Assembly: GCF_004114535.1 (NCBI RefSeq)
Contig: NZ_LBJC01000007.1
Coordinates: forward strand, 124,001-188,000
Direction: 5' to 3'
Length of the DNA stretch: 64,000 bases
Origin: Bradyrhizobium nanningense
GTDB taxonomy: Bacteria > Pseudomonadota > Alphaproteobacteria > Rhizobiales > Xanthobacteraceae
The notes below the pieces were generated by a model. It did no database searches, was not told where the DNA came from, and worked only from the letters and a program-made list of their open reading frames with translations. Each line of letters begins with the position of its first letter. Position 1 is the stretch's first letter. The translations under genes and the position numbers were made by a program. Of this stretch, positions 54,041-62,546 are shown one piece after another.

Positions 54041-54913
54041 ATGGCTGAGCCCGCGAAATCCTCGCCGTTGAGCGAACTGCGCATTGCATTGCCATCGCTC
54101 CCGATGCGGCTGCAGGAGGTCGGACGCTTCGTCGCCGCCAACGATTACGACGCCACCACCCGTTCGATGCGCGACCTCGCGGCAGAGGCCGGCGCCGACC
54201 CCGCCGCCTTCACGCGCCTCGCCAAGGCGATCGGCTATTCCGGCTGGGACGAATTGCGAGCGGCGCTGACCGAGGCACGGCGACCGTCCCAGACCTCGCC
54301 CTTCTCCGGCCGCGCCAGAAGCCGCAGGCCTGGCCCGAACGCCGATGTCGCGCTCGTCACCGACAAGCTCGAGGCGGAGGCCGCCGGCCTTCCGCGGATT
54401 CCGGCCCAACCGATCGCAGAGGCGGCCCGCGCGCTGCACGAGGCCAAGCGGATCTGGATCGCGGGTTACCGGAGCTGCCGCAGCGTTGCGGAGCTCTTGA
54501 ACTACGAGCTGCGGCTGTTCCGACCCGAGCAGGTGCAAATCGTTGGCGTCTCCGGCCCCGACGATCTCGATCTCGGCGCGTTCCGGCCCGGCGAGGCCGT
54601 CATCGTCATCGGCTTCCTGCCCTATACCCATGCGAGCGTCCGCGTCGCGCAAGCCGCTCATCGCGCTGGCGCAACGCTGATCGCGATCGCGGACAGCCTC
54701 TCGGCACCGATGGCGGAAGGCGCCGATCACGTGTTGCTGTTCGAAGCGGCCTCCTCTCCCGGCTTCTTCCCCAGCCTCACCGGCGCGATCGCGATCGCGC
54801 AGTCGCTGGCCGCAGTGACGTTCTCGCTCGGCGGCGCCGCCGCGAAGAAGCGCCTCGAGAATACCGAGGCGCGCCTCGCCGCCGCCTCCACCTACGTTTC
54901 AGAGAAAGGTTGA
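54041..54913 (+). CDS. MurR/RpiR-family transcriptional regulator
   Basis: This regulator of about 290 residues has an N-terminal helix-turn-helix domain (MRDLAAEAGADPAAFTRLAK) and a C-terminal SIS domain (RIWIAGYRSCRSVAELLNYE, IVIGFLPYTHASVRVAQAAH), the usual layout of RpiR proteins. ATG 54041 fits family starts; the frame is open further upstream through the shared promoter. Its stop is 3 bases before the aminotransferase start. It probably regulates the aminotransferase-binding protein-racemase genes and the divergent aapQM pair. SIS domains usually bind phosphosugars, so an amino-acid-linked effector would be unusual. Confidence 0.92.
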   Translation: MAEPAKSSPLSELRIALPSLPMRLQEVGRFVAANDYDATTRSMRDLAAEAGADPAAFTRLAKAIGYSGWDELRAALTEARRPSQTSPFSGRARSRRPGPNADVALVTDKLEAEAAGLPRIPAQPIAEAARALHEAKRIWIAGYRSCRSVAELLNYELRLFRPEQVQIVGVSGPDDLDLGAFRPGEAVIVIGFLPYTHASVRVAQAAHRAGATLIAIADSLSAPMAEGADHVLLFEAASSPGFFPSLTGAIAIAQSLAAVTFSLGGAAAKKRLENTEARLAAASTYVSEKG

Positions 54914-54916
54914 CCC

Positions 54917-56266
54917 ATGGCCGCCCGCACCAGCCGCGTGCTGCACCGCTCGTTGCGCGAGACGCCGCCCAAGGCGATCGGCGGCGAAGGCATCTATCTC
55001 TTCGCCGAGGACGGGCGGCGCATCATCGACGCTTCCGGCGGCGCGGCCGTCTCGTGCCTCGGCCATCAGCATCCCCGCGTGATCGCGGCGATGGCGAAGC
55101 AGGCCTCGACCCTGGCCTATGCGCACACCGCCTTCTTCTCGTCCGAGCCCGCCGAAGCCCTCGCGGAGACGCTGGTCGGGCACGAGCCCGGCGGTCTCGC
55201 TTACGCCTATTTCGTCAGCGGCGGGTCCGAGGCGATCGAAGCGAGCATCAAGCTGGCGCGGCAATATTTCCTCGAACGCGGCGAGCCACAGCGGCAGCAT
55301 TTCATCGCGCGGCGTCAGAGCTACCACGGCAACACGCTCGGTGCGCTCGCCGCCGGCGGCAATGCCTGGCGGCGTGCGCCCTACGCGCCGCTGCTCTCGG
55401 CCGCTTTCAGCCACGTGACCCCGGCCTTCGCCTATCACGAGAAGCACGACAGTGAATCCGATGCACAGTTCGTGGCCCGGCTGGCCGCCGAGTTGGAGTC
55501 CGAGTTCCAGCGGCTTGGCCCTGAGACCGTCGCGGCATTCCTCGCCGAGCCGGTCGTCGGCGCCACCGCCGGCGCCGTGACGGCCCCGGACGGCTACTTC
55601 AGGGCGATGCGCGAGATCTGCGACCGGCACGGCGCGCTGCTCATCCTCGACGAGGTCATGTGCGGCATGGGCCGCACCGGCACCACGCATGCCTGGGAGC
55701 AGGAAGGCATCGCGCCGGATATCCAGGCCATCGCAAAGGGGCTCGGCGGCGGCTACCAGCCAATCGGAGCGATGCTCGCCAGCGGCAAGGTCATCGACAC
55801 CATCCGCGCCGGCTCGGGCGCCTTCCAGCACGGCCACACCTATCTGGCACATCCCCTCGCCTGCGCGGCCGCACTCGCGGTGCAGGAGGTGATCCGCGAA
55901 GATGGCTTGCTCGACTGCGTCAAGGAGCGCGGCCGGCAGCTCGAGCAGCGGCTGACCGAGCGCTTCGGCAATCACCGGCATGTCGGCGACATCAGGGGCC
56001 GCGGCCTGTTCTGGGCGATCGAGCTGGTCGCCGATCGCGCCAGCCGCGCCTCGTTCGATCCCGCGCTCAAGCTCCATCAGAAGATCAAGGCGGAAGCCTT
56101 CGCCAATGGGCTCGGCTGCTATCCGGGCGGGGGCACCGTGGACGGCGTGCGCGGCGACCACGTGTTGCTGGCGCCGCCCTATATCGCCTCGGCCGACGAG
56201 ATCGACCTGATCGTCGACAAGCTCGGCTCGGCCGTCGACAACGTGTTGCGTAGTGCCAATCATTGA
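54917..56266 (+). CDS. Class III PLP-dependent aminotransferase (aspartate aminotransferase family)
   Basis: This 449-residue aminotransferase has DASGGAAVSCLGHQHP near the start and FVSGGSEAIEASIKLARQYF at the phosphate site. The PLP Asp lies in LLILDEVMCGMGRTG and the PLP Lys in AIAKGLGGGYQPIGAM. Such enzymes act on omega-amino, beta-amino or related acids. It lies 3 bases after the RpiR gene and 13 bases before the binding-protein gene. Together with the racemase it suggests a pathway for an unusual amino acid, which the Aap-type permeases would import. Confidence 0.93.
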   Translation: MAARTSRVLHRSLRETPPKAIGGEGIYLFAEDGRRIIDASGGAAVSCLGHQHPRVIAAMAKQASTLAYAHTAFFSSEPAEALAETLVGHEPGGLAYAYFVSGGSEAIEASIKLARQYFLERGEPQRQHFIARRQSYHGNTLGALAAGGNAWRRAPYAPLLSAAFSHVTPAFAYHEKHDSESDAQFVARLAAELESEFQRLGPETVAAFLAEPVVGATAGAVTAPDGYFRAMREICDRHGALLILDEVMCGMGRTGTTHAWEQEGIAPDIQAIAKGLGGGYQPIGAMLASGKVIDTIRAGSGAFQHGHTYLAHPLACAAALAVQEVIREDGLLDCVKERGRQLEQRLTERFGNHRHVGDIRGRGLFWAIELVADRASRASFDPALKLHQKIKAEAFANGLGCYPGGGTVDGVRGDHVLLAPPYIASADEIDLIVDKLGSAVDNVLRSANH

Positions 56267-56279
56267 GGGGAGTAGCATC

Positions 56280-57290
56280 ATGAGGATAGTGGTTATCGCG
56301 GCGAGTGTGATCGCTGCATCGACAATTGTCGCGTCGGCCGCGACGCTCGACACGGTGAAGAGCCGTGGCACGCTGGTGTGCGGCGTCAGCGCCGGCTTTG
56401 CCGGTTTCTCCGCGCCGGACTCGCAAGGCAATTACAAAGGTCTCGACGTCGATTATTGCCGCGCGCTCGCGGCCGGCGTGCTCGGCGACGCCAGCAAGGT
56501 GCGTTACGTTTCGCTGACCGCGCAGAATCGCTTCACCGCCCTGCAGTCGGGCGAGATCGACGTGCTCTACCGCAACTCGACGCAGACCTATCTGCGTGGC
56601 GTGACGCTGGGCTTGCGGCAAGGCCCGATCAACTTCTATGACGGCCAGGGCTTCGTCGTGAAGAAGGATCTGGGCGTCAAGGACATCAAGGACCTCAAAG
56701 GCGCCACCGTTTGCGTCGCGCAGGGCACCACGCACGAAGTCACGCTCGGCGATTACGGCCGCGCCAACGGCATCGACTGGAAGCCGCTGGTGTTCGACCG
56801 CGTCGACACCATGTACCAGACCTTCTTCGGCGGCCGCTGCGATGCGATGACCCAGGACGCCTCCGCGCTCGCCGGCGCCGTGACCACCGCGGCGCCGAAC
56901 CCCGCCGATTACGTCGTGCTGCCGCAGACCATCAGCAAGGAGCCGCTCGGGCCCTTCACCCGCAACGGCGACGAGGTCTGGAGCGACATCATCACCTGGC
57001 TGCATTACGGCCTGATCGAGGCCGAGGAGCTCGGCGTCACGCAAGGCAATGTCGAGGAGATGACGAAGTCGCAAACGCCTGCGATCCAGCGTCTGCTCGG
57101 CGCCTCCGGCGATCTCGGCTCCCGGCTCGGGCTCGACAACAAATGGCTGGTCGCCGCGATCAAGGCCACCGGCAATTACGGCGAGATCTACGAGCGCAAT
57201 GTCGGCAAGGCGAGCCCGCTCAAGCTCGATCGCGGCCTCAACGGCCTCTGGAGCAAGGGCGGCTTGATGTACGCCGTGCCGTTCAAGTAA
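56280..57290 (+). CDS. Polar amino acid ABC transporter substrate-binding protein (AapJ-like)
   Basis: This 336-residue protein has a Sec signal peptide (residues 1-20, ending near ASAAT) and the mature start LDTVKSRGTLVCGVSAGFAG, very close to AapJ. Ligand-binding segments include RFTALQSGEIDVLYRNSTQT, and GGRCDAMTQDASAL lies in the second lobe. AapJ normally binds many L-amino acids. ATG 56280 has GAGGGGAG upstream. It is in the operon with the RpiR regulator and aminotransferase and presumably feeds the divergent aapQM permeases. Confidence 0.93.
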   Translation: MRIVVIAASVIAASTIVASAATLDTVKSRGTLVCGVSAGFAGFSAPDSQGNYKGLDVDYCRALAAGVLGDASKVRYVSLTAQNRFTALQSGEIDVLYRNSTQTYLRGVTLGLRQGPINFYDGQGFVVKKDLGVKDIKDLKGATVCVAQGTTHEVTLGDYGRANGIDWKPLVFDRVDTMYQTFFGGRCDAMTQDASALAGAVTTAAPNPADYVVLPQTISKEPLGPFTRNGDEVWSDIITWLHYGLIEAEELGVTQGNVEEMTKSQTPAIQRLLGASGDLGSRLGLDNKWLVAAIKATGNYGEIYERNVGKASPLKLDRGLNGLWSKGGLMYAVPFK

Positions 57291-57296
57291 ACAGTC

Positions 57297-57353
57297 CTCG
57301 TGTCCCGGCTCTGCAGCGCAATACTTCGCATTGCGCGGCGTCCGGGGCACGAG
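57297..57353. repeat. Family D repeat
   Basis: CTCGTGTCCCGG and CCGGGGCACGAG are the outer arms; inner CAGCGCAATACTTCGCATTGCG pairs. It lies between the binding-protein and racemase genes. Confidence 0.85.
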
Positions 57354-57374
57354 ACCTGTCAGGTAGTCACTTCA

Positions 57375-58025
57375 ATGACGACGCCCCCTCGCATCGCCCT
57401 GATCCACGCCCTCAAGCACTCCATCGCCCCGATCGAGGCGGCGTTCGCGGCCGCGTGGCCGGCGGCGCGACTGATGAACCTGCTCGACGACAGCTTGTCG
57501 GCGGATCTGGCGCGCGACGGCAAGCTCAACGACGCCATGACCGAGCGCTTCCTGGCACTCGGCGATTATGCGGCGGCGACCGGCGCGAATGGGGTTCTGT
57601 TCACCTGTTCGGCCTTCGGCCCCTGCATCGAGGCGGTCGCGCGCGCGCAGGCGCCGATGCCGGTGCTCAAGCCCAACGAGGCGATGATCGAGCGCGCGGT
57701 GACGATGGGCAGGCGCATCGGCCTGCTCTCCACCTTTCCGCCGACGTTGGCTTCGATGCCGCCGGAGTTTCCGGCCTCGGTCCAGGTGGTTCCGAAACTC
57801 GCCGAGGGCGCGCTGGCGGCGCTCGACCGCGGCGATCGCGCCACGCACGACCGGCTGATCGTCGAAGCGTCAAAGGACCTGCGCGATTGCGACGTCATCG
57901 CGCTGGCGCAGTTCAGCATCGCGGCAACGGCACCGCTGGTCGCAGAAGCCACTGGTCGTCCTGTCGTGACCACGCCCGGCAGCGCCGTCGACAAACTGAT
58001 GACGCTGTTGGGAGTGAAGGCTTAG
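57375..58025 (+). CDS. Asp/Glu/hydantoin racemase-family protein
   Basis: This 216-residue protein has the two-lobed fold of aspartate/glutamate racemases. A candidate active-site Cys is in VLFTCSAFGPCIEA, and the second lobe has MGRRIGLLSTFPPT. The expected second catalytic Cys near the C-terminus reads IALAQFSIAATAP, without Cys, so two-base racemisation is doubtful and a decarboxylase or isomerase-like role is possible. It follows the binding-protein gene and a repeat, and its stop overlaps the TetR gene end by 4 bases on the opposite strand. Confidence 0.87.
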   Translation: MTTPPRIALIHALKHSIAPIEAAFAAAWPAARLMNLLDDSLSADLARDGKLNDAMTERFLALGDYAAATGANGVLFTCSAFGPCIEAVARAQAPMPVLKPNEAMIERAVTMGRRIGLLSTFPPTLASMPPEFPASVQVVPKLAEGALAALDRGDRATHDRLIVEASKDLRDCDVIALAQFSIAATAPLVAEATGRPVVTTPGSAVDKLMTLLGVKA

Positions 58026-58669
58026 GTCCCAGTCGCCTTTCGACGCCGCGCGTCCTTGATCGCGACCGCGAGCGCGGCCTTCGTCTCGTTGACGAAATCC
58101 TCGACCAGTTCCTCGCGCGTGGCATGGGCGGCCTCGCCTGTGAACAAGCCCTGCTCGGCCAGCATGACGACGCCGTGCAGCGCCGCCCAGATCTTGAGCG
58201 CTTGCCGCTCGCGCAAATAGCCGACGGCAGGCGCTTCCAGCGCTTCGATCACGAGCCCAAACGTCTCGCGCGTGGCCTGGTGCAGCTCGCTGCCCTTGGC
58301 CGCGCATGAGACGGTGCGCGATGCGAACATCAGGCGGTAGATGCCGTTACGGCGCAGGCCGAAATCAAGAGTGGCCTGTGCCAGCCGCGACAGCTTCGAT
58401 TGCTTCGACGGCTTGGCCATCGCCTCGCGCAGCGTCGCGCTGAGCTGCCGGAACGCCTCCGCCGTCACCGCCGCAAGCAGCGCCTCGCGATCGGCAAAGT
58501 GCCGATATGGCGCCGGCTGCGAGACGCCGAGCTGTTTCGCCAGCCCCTTGATGCTGATCGCCTCGGCGCCGCCCTGCTCCGCCTCGCGCAGCGCGGCCCT
58601 GATCAAAGCATCGCGAAGATCGCCATGGTGGTAGGTGTTCGCGGGCTTGCGGGGGAGTTGTGAGCGCAT
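58022..58669 (-). CDS. TetR/AcrR-family regulator
   Basis: This 215-residue regulator has the helix-turn-helix at residues 20-60 (AISIKGLAKQLGVSQPAPYR, HFADREALL) and a TetR-type C-terminal ligand domain ending in a basic tail. It is divergent from the ferredoxin-P450 genes with a 137-base space. An AT-rich dyad there (58722-58736) is a likely binding site. It should repress the P450 cluster until an aromatic, terpenoid or fatty ligand binds. Confidence 0.93.
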   Translation of the reverse strand: MRSQLPRKPANTYHHGDLRDALIRAALREAEQGGAEAISIKGLAKQLGVSQPAPYRHFADREALLAAVTAEAFRQLSATLREAMAKPSKQSKLSRLAQATLDFGLRRNGIYRLMFASRTVSCAAKGSELHQATRETFGLVIEALEAPAVGYLRERQALKIWAALHGVVMLAEQGLFTGEAAHATREELVEDFVNETKAALAVAIKDARRRKATGT

Positions 58670-58721
58670 GTTGCGGCAGAGCCTATAAGTTTGCGCTTGA
58701 CAGGGGAAGCCTGTCGCGAAT

Positions 58722-58736
58722 GTAATATAATATAAC
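58722..58736. promoter_or_regulatory. Candidate TetR operator
   Basis: GTAATATAATATAAC is a dyad around its central A with only one mismatched pair of symmetric positions. It is strikingly AT-rich in a GC-rich region and lies between the TetR gene and the ferredoxin gene. Confidence 0.5.
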
Positions 58737-58806
58737 TTAGATAAGATTCAGATGAGGAACGCGCGCCGCCTCTCGCGGCCCGCGCATACGCACCGAGGAT
58801 GCCGCC

Positions 58807-59016
58807 ATGACCGAGCGACTGAGGGTTCACGTCGATCCCGACAAATGCCAGGGCCACGCGCGCTGCAAGGCACTCGCGCCGGAACTTTTCGAGCTCGACG
58901 AATTTGGCAACGCGCACGAAGCCGGCGACGGCATTGTCCCGCCGGGCCTCGAAGACAAGGCCTGGCTTGCCAAATCCAATTGCCCGGAAATCGCAATCGA
59001 TGTGATCGAGGAGTAG
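58807..59016 (+). CDS. 3Fe-4S-type ferredoxin (P450 electron donor)
   Basis: This 69-residue protein has the cluster motif CQGHARCKALAPELF and a late NCPEIAIDV. The second cysteine position of a 4Fe-4S motif is His (C-x2-H-x2-C), which is the pattern of the single-cluster ferredoxins coupled to P450 enzymes. It would pass electrons to the P450 encoded 55 bases downstream. No ferredoxin reductase gene is present in the window. Confidence 0.92.
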   Translation: MTERLRVHVDPDKCQGHARCKALAPELFELDEFGNAHEAGDGIVPPGLEDKAWLAKSNCPEIAIDVIEE

Positions 59017-59071
59017 CGCGGCCTCCGCCGCTTGCATCCTATCAGCGAACACGAGCCAAGGGATTCTCGAG

Positions 59072-60295
59072 ATGTCCGACGTCAGCCAGCCTGTCGCCCA
59101 TCCGCCCGTCATCGACTGGGTCAACGATTTCGACCACACCGATCCGCAATGGACGGAAGACCCGTTCCCGATCTGGGAGGAGATGCGCGGCGCAAGCCCG
59201 GTCGTGCACACCGAGCGCTTCCTCGGCTGCTACATGCCGACGACCTATGAAGCCGTGCGCGAGATCGCCAACGACACCGAACATTTCTCCTCGCGCCGAA
59301 TCATCGTGCGCGACGTGCGGCCGGAGATCACCAGCAGGAACGCCGCCCCGCCGATCACGTCCGATCCGCCCGTGCACAAGCCGGCCAAGCAGCTCCTGCT
59401 GCCGCCGTTCACGCCGGATGCGATGAAGAAGCTGGAACCGCGGATGCGCGCGATCTGCAACGAGCTGATCGACGGGTTCATCGCCGACGGCAAGGTCGAT
59501 GCCGCAGCGCGCTACAGCAAGTACATCCCGGTTCGAGCCATCGCTCACATGCTGGGCATCCCCGAGAGCGACAGCGATCTCTTCATCAACTGGATTCACA
59601 TGATCCTCGAACTCGGCATCAAGGACGAGACCAAGCTGCTCCAGGCCGTGCAGGAGATGAGCGCCTATTTCGGCGCGCATATCGAGGAGCGCAAGAACAA
59701 GCCGACCGACGATCTCATCTCCTACCTGATGAACGCCAGGGATAGGGAGGGCAACCCGCTCGAAGATTCCCACGTGCTTGGCTCGCTGCGCCTGCTTCTG
59801 ATCGCCGGCATCGACACCACCTGGAGCGCGATCGGGTCCTCACTTTGGCATCTGGCGAAGACGCCAGCCGACCGCGAGCGGCTGATCGCCGAACCCGCAC
59901 TGATCCCGACCGCGGTGGAGGAATTGTTGCGCGCCTATTCGCCGGTGACGATGGCCCGCGAGGTCGTCAAGGACACCACGATTTCGGGCTGCCCCGTCAA
60001 GGCGAACAACATGGTGCTGTTGTCCTTCCCGGCCGCCAACCGCGATCCGAAGATGTTTCCGGATGCTGACAAAGTCGTGATCGACCGCCGCGAAAATCGC
60101 CACGCCGCCTTCGGCCTCGGCATCCATCGCTGCGTCGGTTCCAACCTGGCGCGTATGGAGATGCAGGTTGCGCTGGAGGAATGGTTGAAGCGCATTCCGG
60201 ACTTCCGGCTCGATCCGGCAGGCACGGTGACCTGGTCGCAAGGCACGGTGCGAGGCCCCCGCCAGTTGCCATTTTTGCTCGGAAAGGCGATGTAA
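59072..60295 (+). CDS. Cytochrome P450
   Basis: This 407-residue soluble P450 has the I-helix oxygen-activation motif LLIAGIDTTWSAI, the ExxR helix EELLRAYSPVTMA and the heme-binding loop AAFGLGIHRCVGSNLA with Cys354. All are intact. It is preceded by its likely ferredoxin and followed by a molybdoprotein after 28 bases. The GIDTT motif shows normal oxygen activation. The substrate is unknown; location in a TetR-controlled cluster suggests a lipophilic compound. Confidence 0.96.
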   Translation: MSDVSQPVAHPPVIDWVNDFDHTDPQWTEDPFPIWEEMRGASPVVHTERFLGCYMPTTYEAVREIANDTEHFSSRRIIVRDVRPEITSRNAAPPITSDPPVHKPAKQLLLPPFTPDAMKKLEPRMRAICNELIDGFIADGKVDAAARYSKYIPVRAIAHMLGIPESDSDLFINWIHMILELGIKDETKLLQAVQEMSAYFGAHIEERKNKPTDDLISYLMNARDREGNPLEDSHVLGSLRLLLIAGIDTTWSAIGSSLWHLAKTPADRERLIAEPALIPTAVEELLRAYSPVTMAREVVKDTTISGCPVKANNMVLLSFPAANRDPKMFPDADKVVIDRRENRHAAFGLGIHRCVGSNLARMEMQVALEEWLKRIPDFRLDPAGTVTWSQGTVRGPRQLPFLLGKAM

Positions 60296-60323
60296 GCCTT
60301 TCCAGACAGCGGAGAGGCCGGAC

Positions 60324-61073
60324 GTGACTGAGCAGGCAACCCAACCGACCTCCGAGCATTTCGACGTCGCCAATGCCAAGCGGCGATCGAGGCATCGGCA
60401 AGAGTTGGCCATGTCTGACGACAACGAGCCGCCCGACAGCAAGCTGACCCGCACCAAGGAGAAGTGGGCGCGCGAAGGCCGCTTCCTCACGGGCAAGATC
60501 GCACGCCCGGAAGACCAGCGCCTGCCGCCGGGCCAGCATCTCACCAAGGACTGGCCGGTGCTCGACCTCGGCGTCGTGCCGCCAATCTCGCGCGAGCGCT
60601 GGCGGCTCGACGTCTACGGTGCAATCGCGAGCCCCGTGTTCTGGACCTTTGCGGAGTTCGCGGCGCAGAAGCAGGCCCGGTTCACCTCCGACATCCATTG
60701 CGTGACGACCTGGTCGCGCTATGACAACGACTGGGAAGGGCTCGCCACGCGCGAGCTGCTCGCGACCTGCCAACCGCGCGAGGATGCACGCTTCGTGGCG
60801 CTGCATTCCTATGACGGCTACACCACCAACCTCGCACTGGAAGACTTTGCCGCCGAGGATGCGCTGCTCGCCCATAGCTGGTCCGGCCAGCCGCTGACGG
60901 AGGAGCATGGCGGCCCGGTGCGGCTGGTCGTGCCGCATCTCTATTTCTGGAAGAGCACGAAATGGCTGCAGGCCATCGAATTCCTGACCGAGGACGCGCC
61001 GGGCTTCTGGGAGGTCCGCGGCTATCATAACCGCGGCGATCCCTGGGCCGAGCAGCGCTATTCAGGCGACTAG
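60324..61073 (+). CDS. Sulfite-oxidase-fold molybdopterin-dependent oxidoreductase
   Basis: This protein of about 249 residues has the SUOX-like molybdopterin domain. The Mo-coordinating Cys is in SDIHCVTTWSRYDNDWEGL, and the dimer or cofactor segment VRLVVPHLYFWKSTKWLQA follows. It lacks a signal peptide, a heme domain and a C-terminal dimer domain, so it is a cytoplasmic single-domain member. The start is GTG 60324 with GGAGAGG upstream; ATG 60411 is the alternative and is where close relatives may begin. It follows the P450 gene by 28 bases. The electron partner and substrate are unknown. Confidence 0.88.
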   Translation: MTEQATQPTSEHFDVANAKRRSRHRQELAMSDDNEPPDSKLTRTKEKWAREGRFLTGKIARPEDQRLPPGQHLTKDWPVLDLGVVPPISRERWRLDVYGAIASPVFWTFAEFAAQKQARFTSDIHCVTTWSRYDNDWEGLATRELLATCQPREDARFVALHSYDGYTTNLALEDFAAEDALLAHSWSGQPLTEEHGGPVRLVVPHLYFWKSTKWLQAIEFLTEDAPGFWEVRGYHNRGDPWAEQRYSGD

Positions 61074-61100
61074 ACTTCAAGCAGCAACAAGGGGAAGCCC

Positions 61101-62324
61101 ATGCCGACGGAACGCTTTCAATTCACGGGCGAAGGCGGCCATCAGTTGGCGGCCGCGCTGGAGTTGCCAGACGGCGAGCCCGCGGCCTACGCGCTGTTCG
61201 CACACTGCTTCACCTGCGGCAAGGATACGCTGGCGGCCAAGCGCATCGCGGTCGCGCTCGCCGCCAAGGGCATCGCGGTGCTGCGCTTCGACTTCACCGG
61301 GCTCGGCTCGAGCGAGGGCGATTTTGCCAATTCGACGTTTTCCTCCAACGTCGCCGATCTCGTGCGCGCCGCCGATCATCTGCGCAGCGTCCGCAGGGCG
61401 CCGTCGATCCTGATTGGGCATAGCCTCGGCGGCGCCGCAATCCTTGCGGCCGCCGGGAAGATCCCGGAAGCCAGGGCGGTTGCGACCATCGCGGCCCCCT
61501 CCGACCCGGCGCACGTGACCGGCCTCTTTAGGGAGCATCTCGACGACATCCGCGCGCAGGGCGAGGTCGAGGTCTCGCTTGCGGGACGCCCGTTCCGGAT
61601 CAAGCGCGAATTTCTCGAGGACATCGCCGAGCACGAGCTGATGAGGGATATCACCGGCCTGCACAAAGCGCTGCTGGTGATGCACTCACCGGTCGACGAC
61701 ACCGTCGGGATCGACAACGCCACCAAGATCTTCGTTGCCGCCAGGCACCCCAAGAGCTTCGTCTCGCTCGATCACGCCGATCATCTGCTGAGCAAGCCCG
61801 CCGACGCGCTCTACGCGGCCGACGTGATCGCGGCCTGGGCGAACCGCTACATCGACGCGGCACAGCCTGCGAAGGCGATGGACCTCCCCGAGGCGCCGCG
61901 TCAGGTCGTGGTGCAGGAGACCCGCAAGAGCAAGTTCAACCAGATCATCACCGTCGGCCCGCATCGGCTTGTGGCGGACGAGCCGATCGCTGCCGGCGGC
62001 GAAGATGCAGGCCCCGGGCCCTACGATTTCCTGCTTGCCGGCTTGGGCGCCTGCACCTCTATGACCATGCGCCTCTATGCCGACCGCAAGTCGCTGCCGC
62101 TCGACCGCGTCACCGTCAGGCTGAAGCACTCCAAGATCTACGCCAAGGACTGTGCGGAGTGCGACACACGCGAGGGCATGCTCGACCAGATCGAACGCGA
62201 CATCACGATCGACGGCGTGCTCGATGCCGAGCAGCGCAAGAAGCTGATGGAGATCGCGGACAAGTGTCCGGTGCACCGGACGCTGACGTCGGAGATCCGC
62301 ATCGTGACGAAGGCCACGGATTAG
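61101..62324 (+). CDS. Bifunctional alpha/beta hydrolase-OsmC fusion protein
   Basis: This 407-residue protein has two domains. Residues 1-255 form an alpha/beta hydrolase with the nucleophile elbow ILIGHSLGGAA (Ser108), then DHADHLL near residue 220 for the His. Residues 270-407 form an OsmC-like domain with the reactive Cys in GACTSMTMRLYAD and the second Cys in DKCPVHRTL. OsmC domains reduce organic hydroperoxides with thiols. A hydrolase-OsmC fusion is a known arrangement. It is last in the P450 cluster and could detoxify oxidised products. Confidence 0.93.
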   Translation: MPTERFQFTGEGGHQLAAALELPDGEPAAYALFAHCFTCGKDTLAAKRIAVALAAKGIAVLRFDFTGLGSSEGDFANSTFSSNVADLVRAADHLRSVRRAPSILIGHSLGGAAILAAAGKIPEARAVATIAAPSDPAHVTGLFREHLDDIRAQGEVEVSLAGRPFRIKREFLEDIAEHELMRDITGLHKALLVMHSPVDDTVGIDNATKIFVAARHPKSFVSLDHADHLLSKPADALYAADVIAAWANRYIDAAQPAKAMDLPEAPRQVVVQETRKSKFNQIITVGPHRLVADEPIAAGGEDAGPGPYDFLLAGLGACTSMTMRLYADRKSLPLDRVTVRLKHSKIYAKDCAECDTREGMLDQIERDITIDGVLDAEQRKKLMEIADKCPVHRTLTSEIRIVTKATD

Positions 62325-62384
62325 CGCGCGATCGCTAGAAGCACGATGGGATGAGGCTTTATCGCGGCAACGACGGAAGTGCAC

Positions 62385-62507
62385 TCCCTCTCCCGCTTGC
62401 GGGAGAGGGCTGGGGAGAGGGTGTATCCTCAGTGGGACAGTGCCCAAGAGGAGAAAGCCCTCTCCCGGCGCTTCGCGCCGACCTCTCCCGCAAGCGGGAG
62501 AGGTGAA
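62385..62507. repeat. Family H palindromic repeat
   Basis: CCCTCTCCCGCTTGCGGGAG and CTCTCCCGCAAGCGGGAGAGG are paired ends around CCCTCTCCCGGCGCTTCGCG. It lies between the convergent hydrolase-OsmC and MocR genes and is bracketed by a 13-base direct repeat (62336-62348 and 62548-62560). Confidence 0.85.
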
Positions 62508-62546
62508 CGACCCGCGACAATCGATTCAACGTAAAGCCATGCTGCT

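Noticed and set aside
1377..62507. Intergenic repeats considered as CRISPR arrays or tRNA genes
   Set aside because: Copies are far apart, palindromic and lack regular spacers; no cloverleaf with tRNA consensus bases was found.
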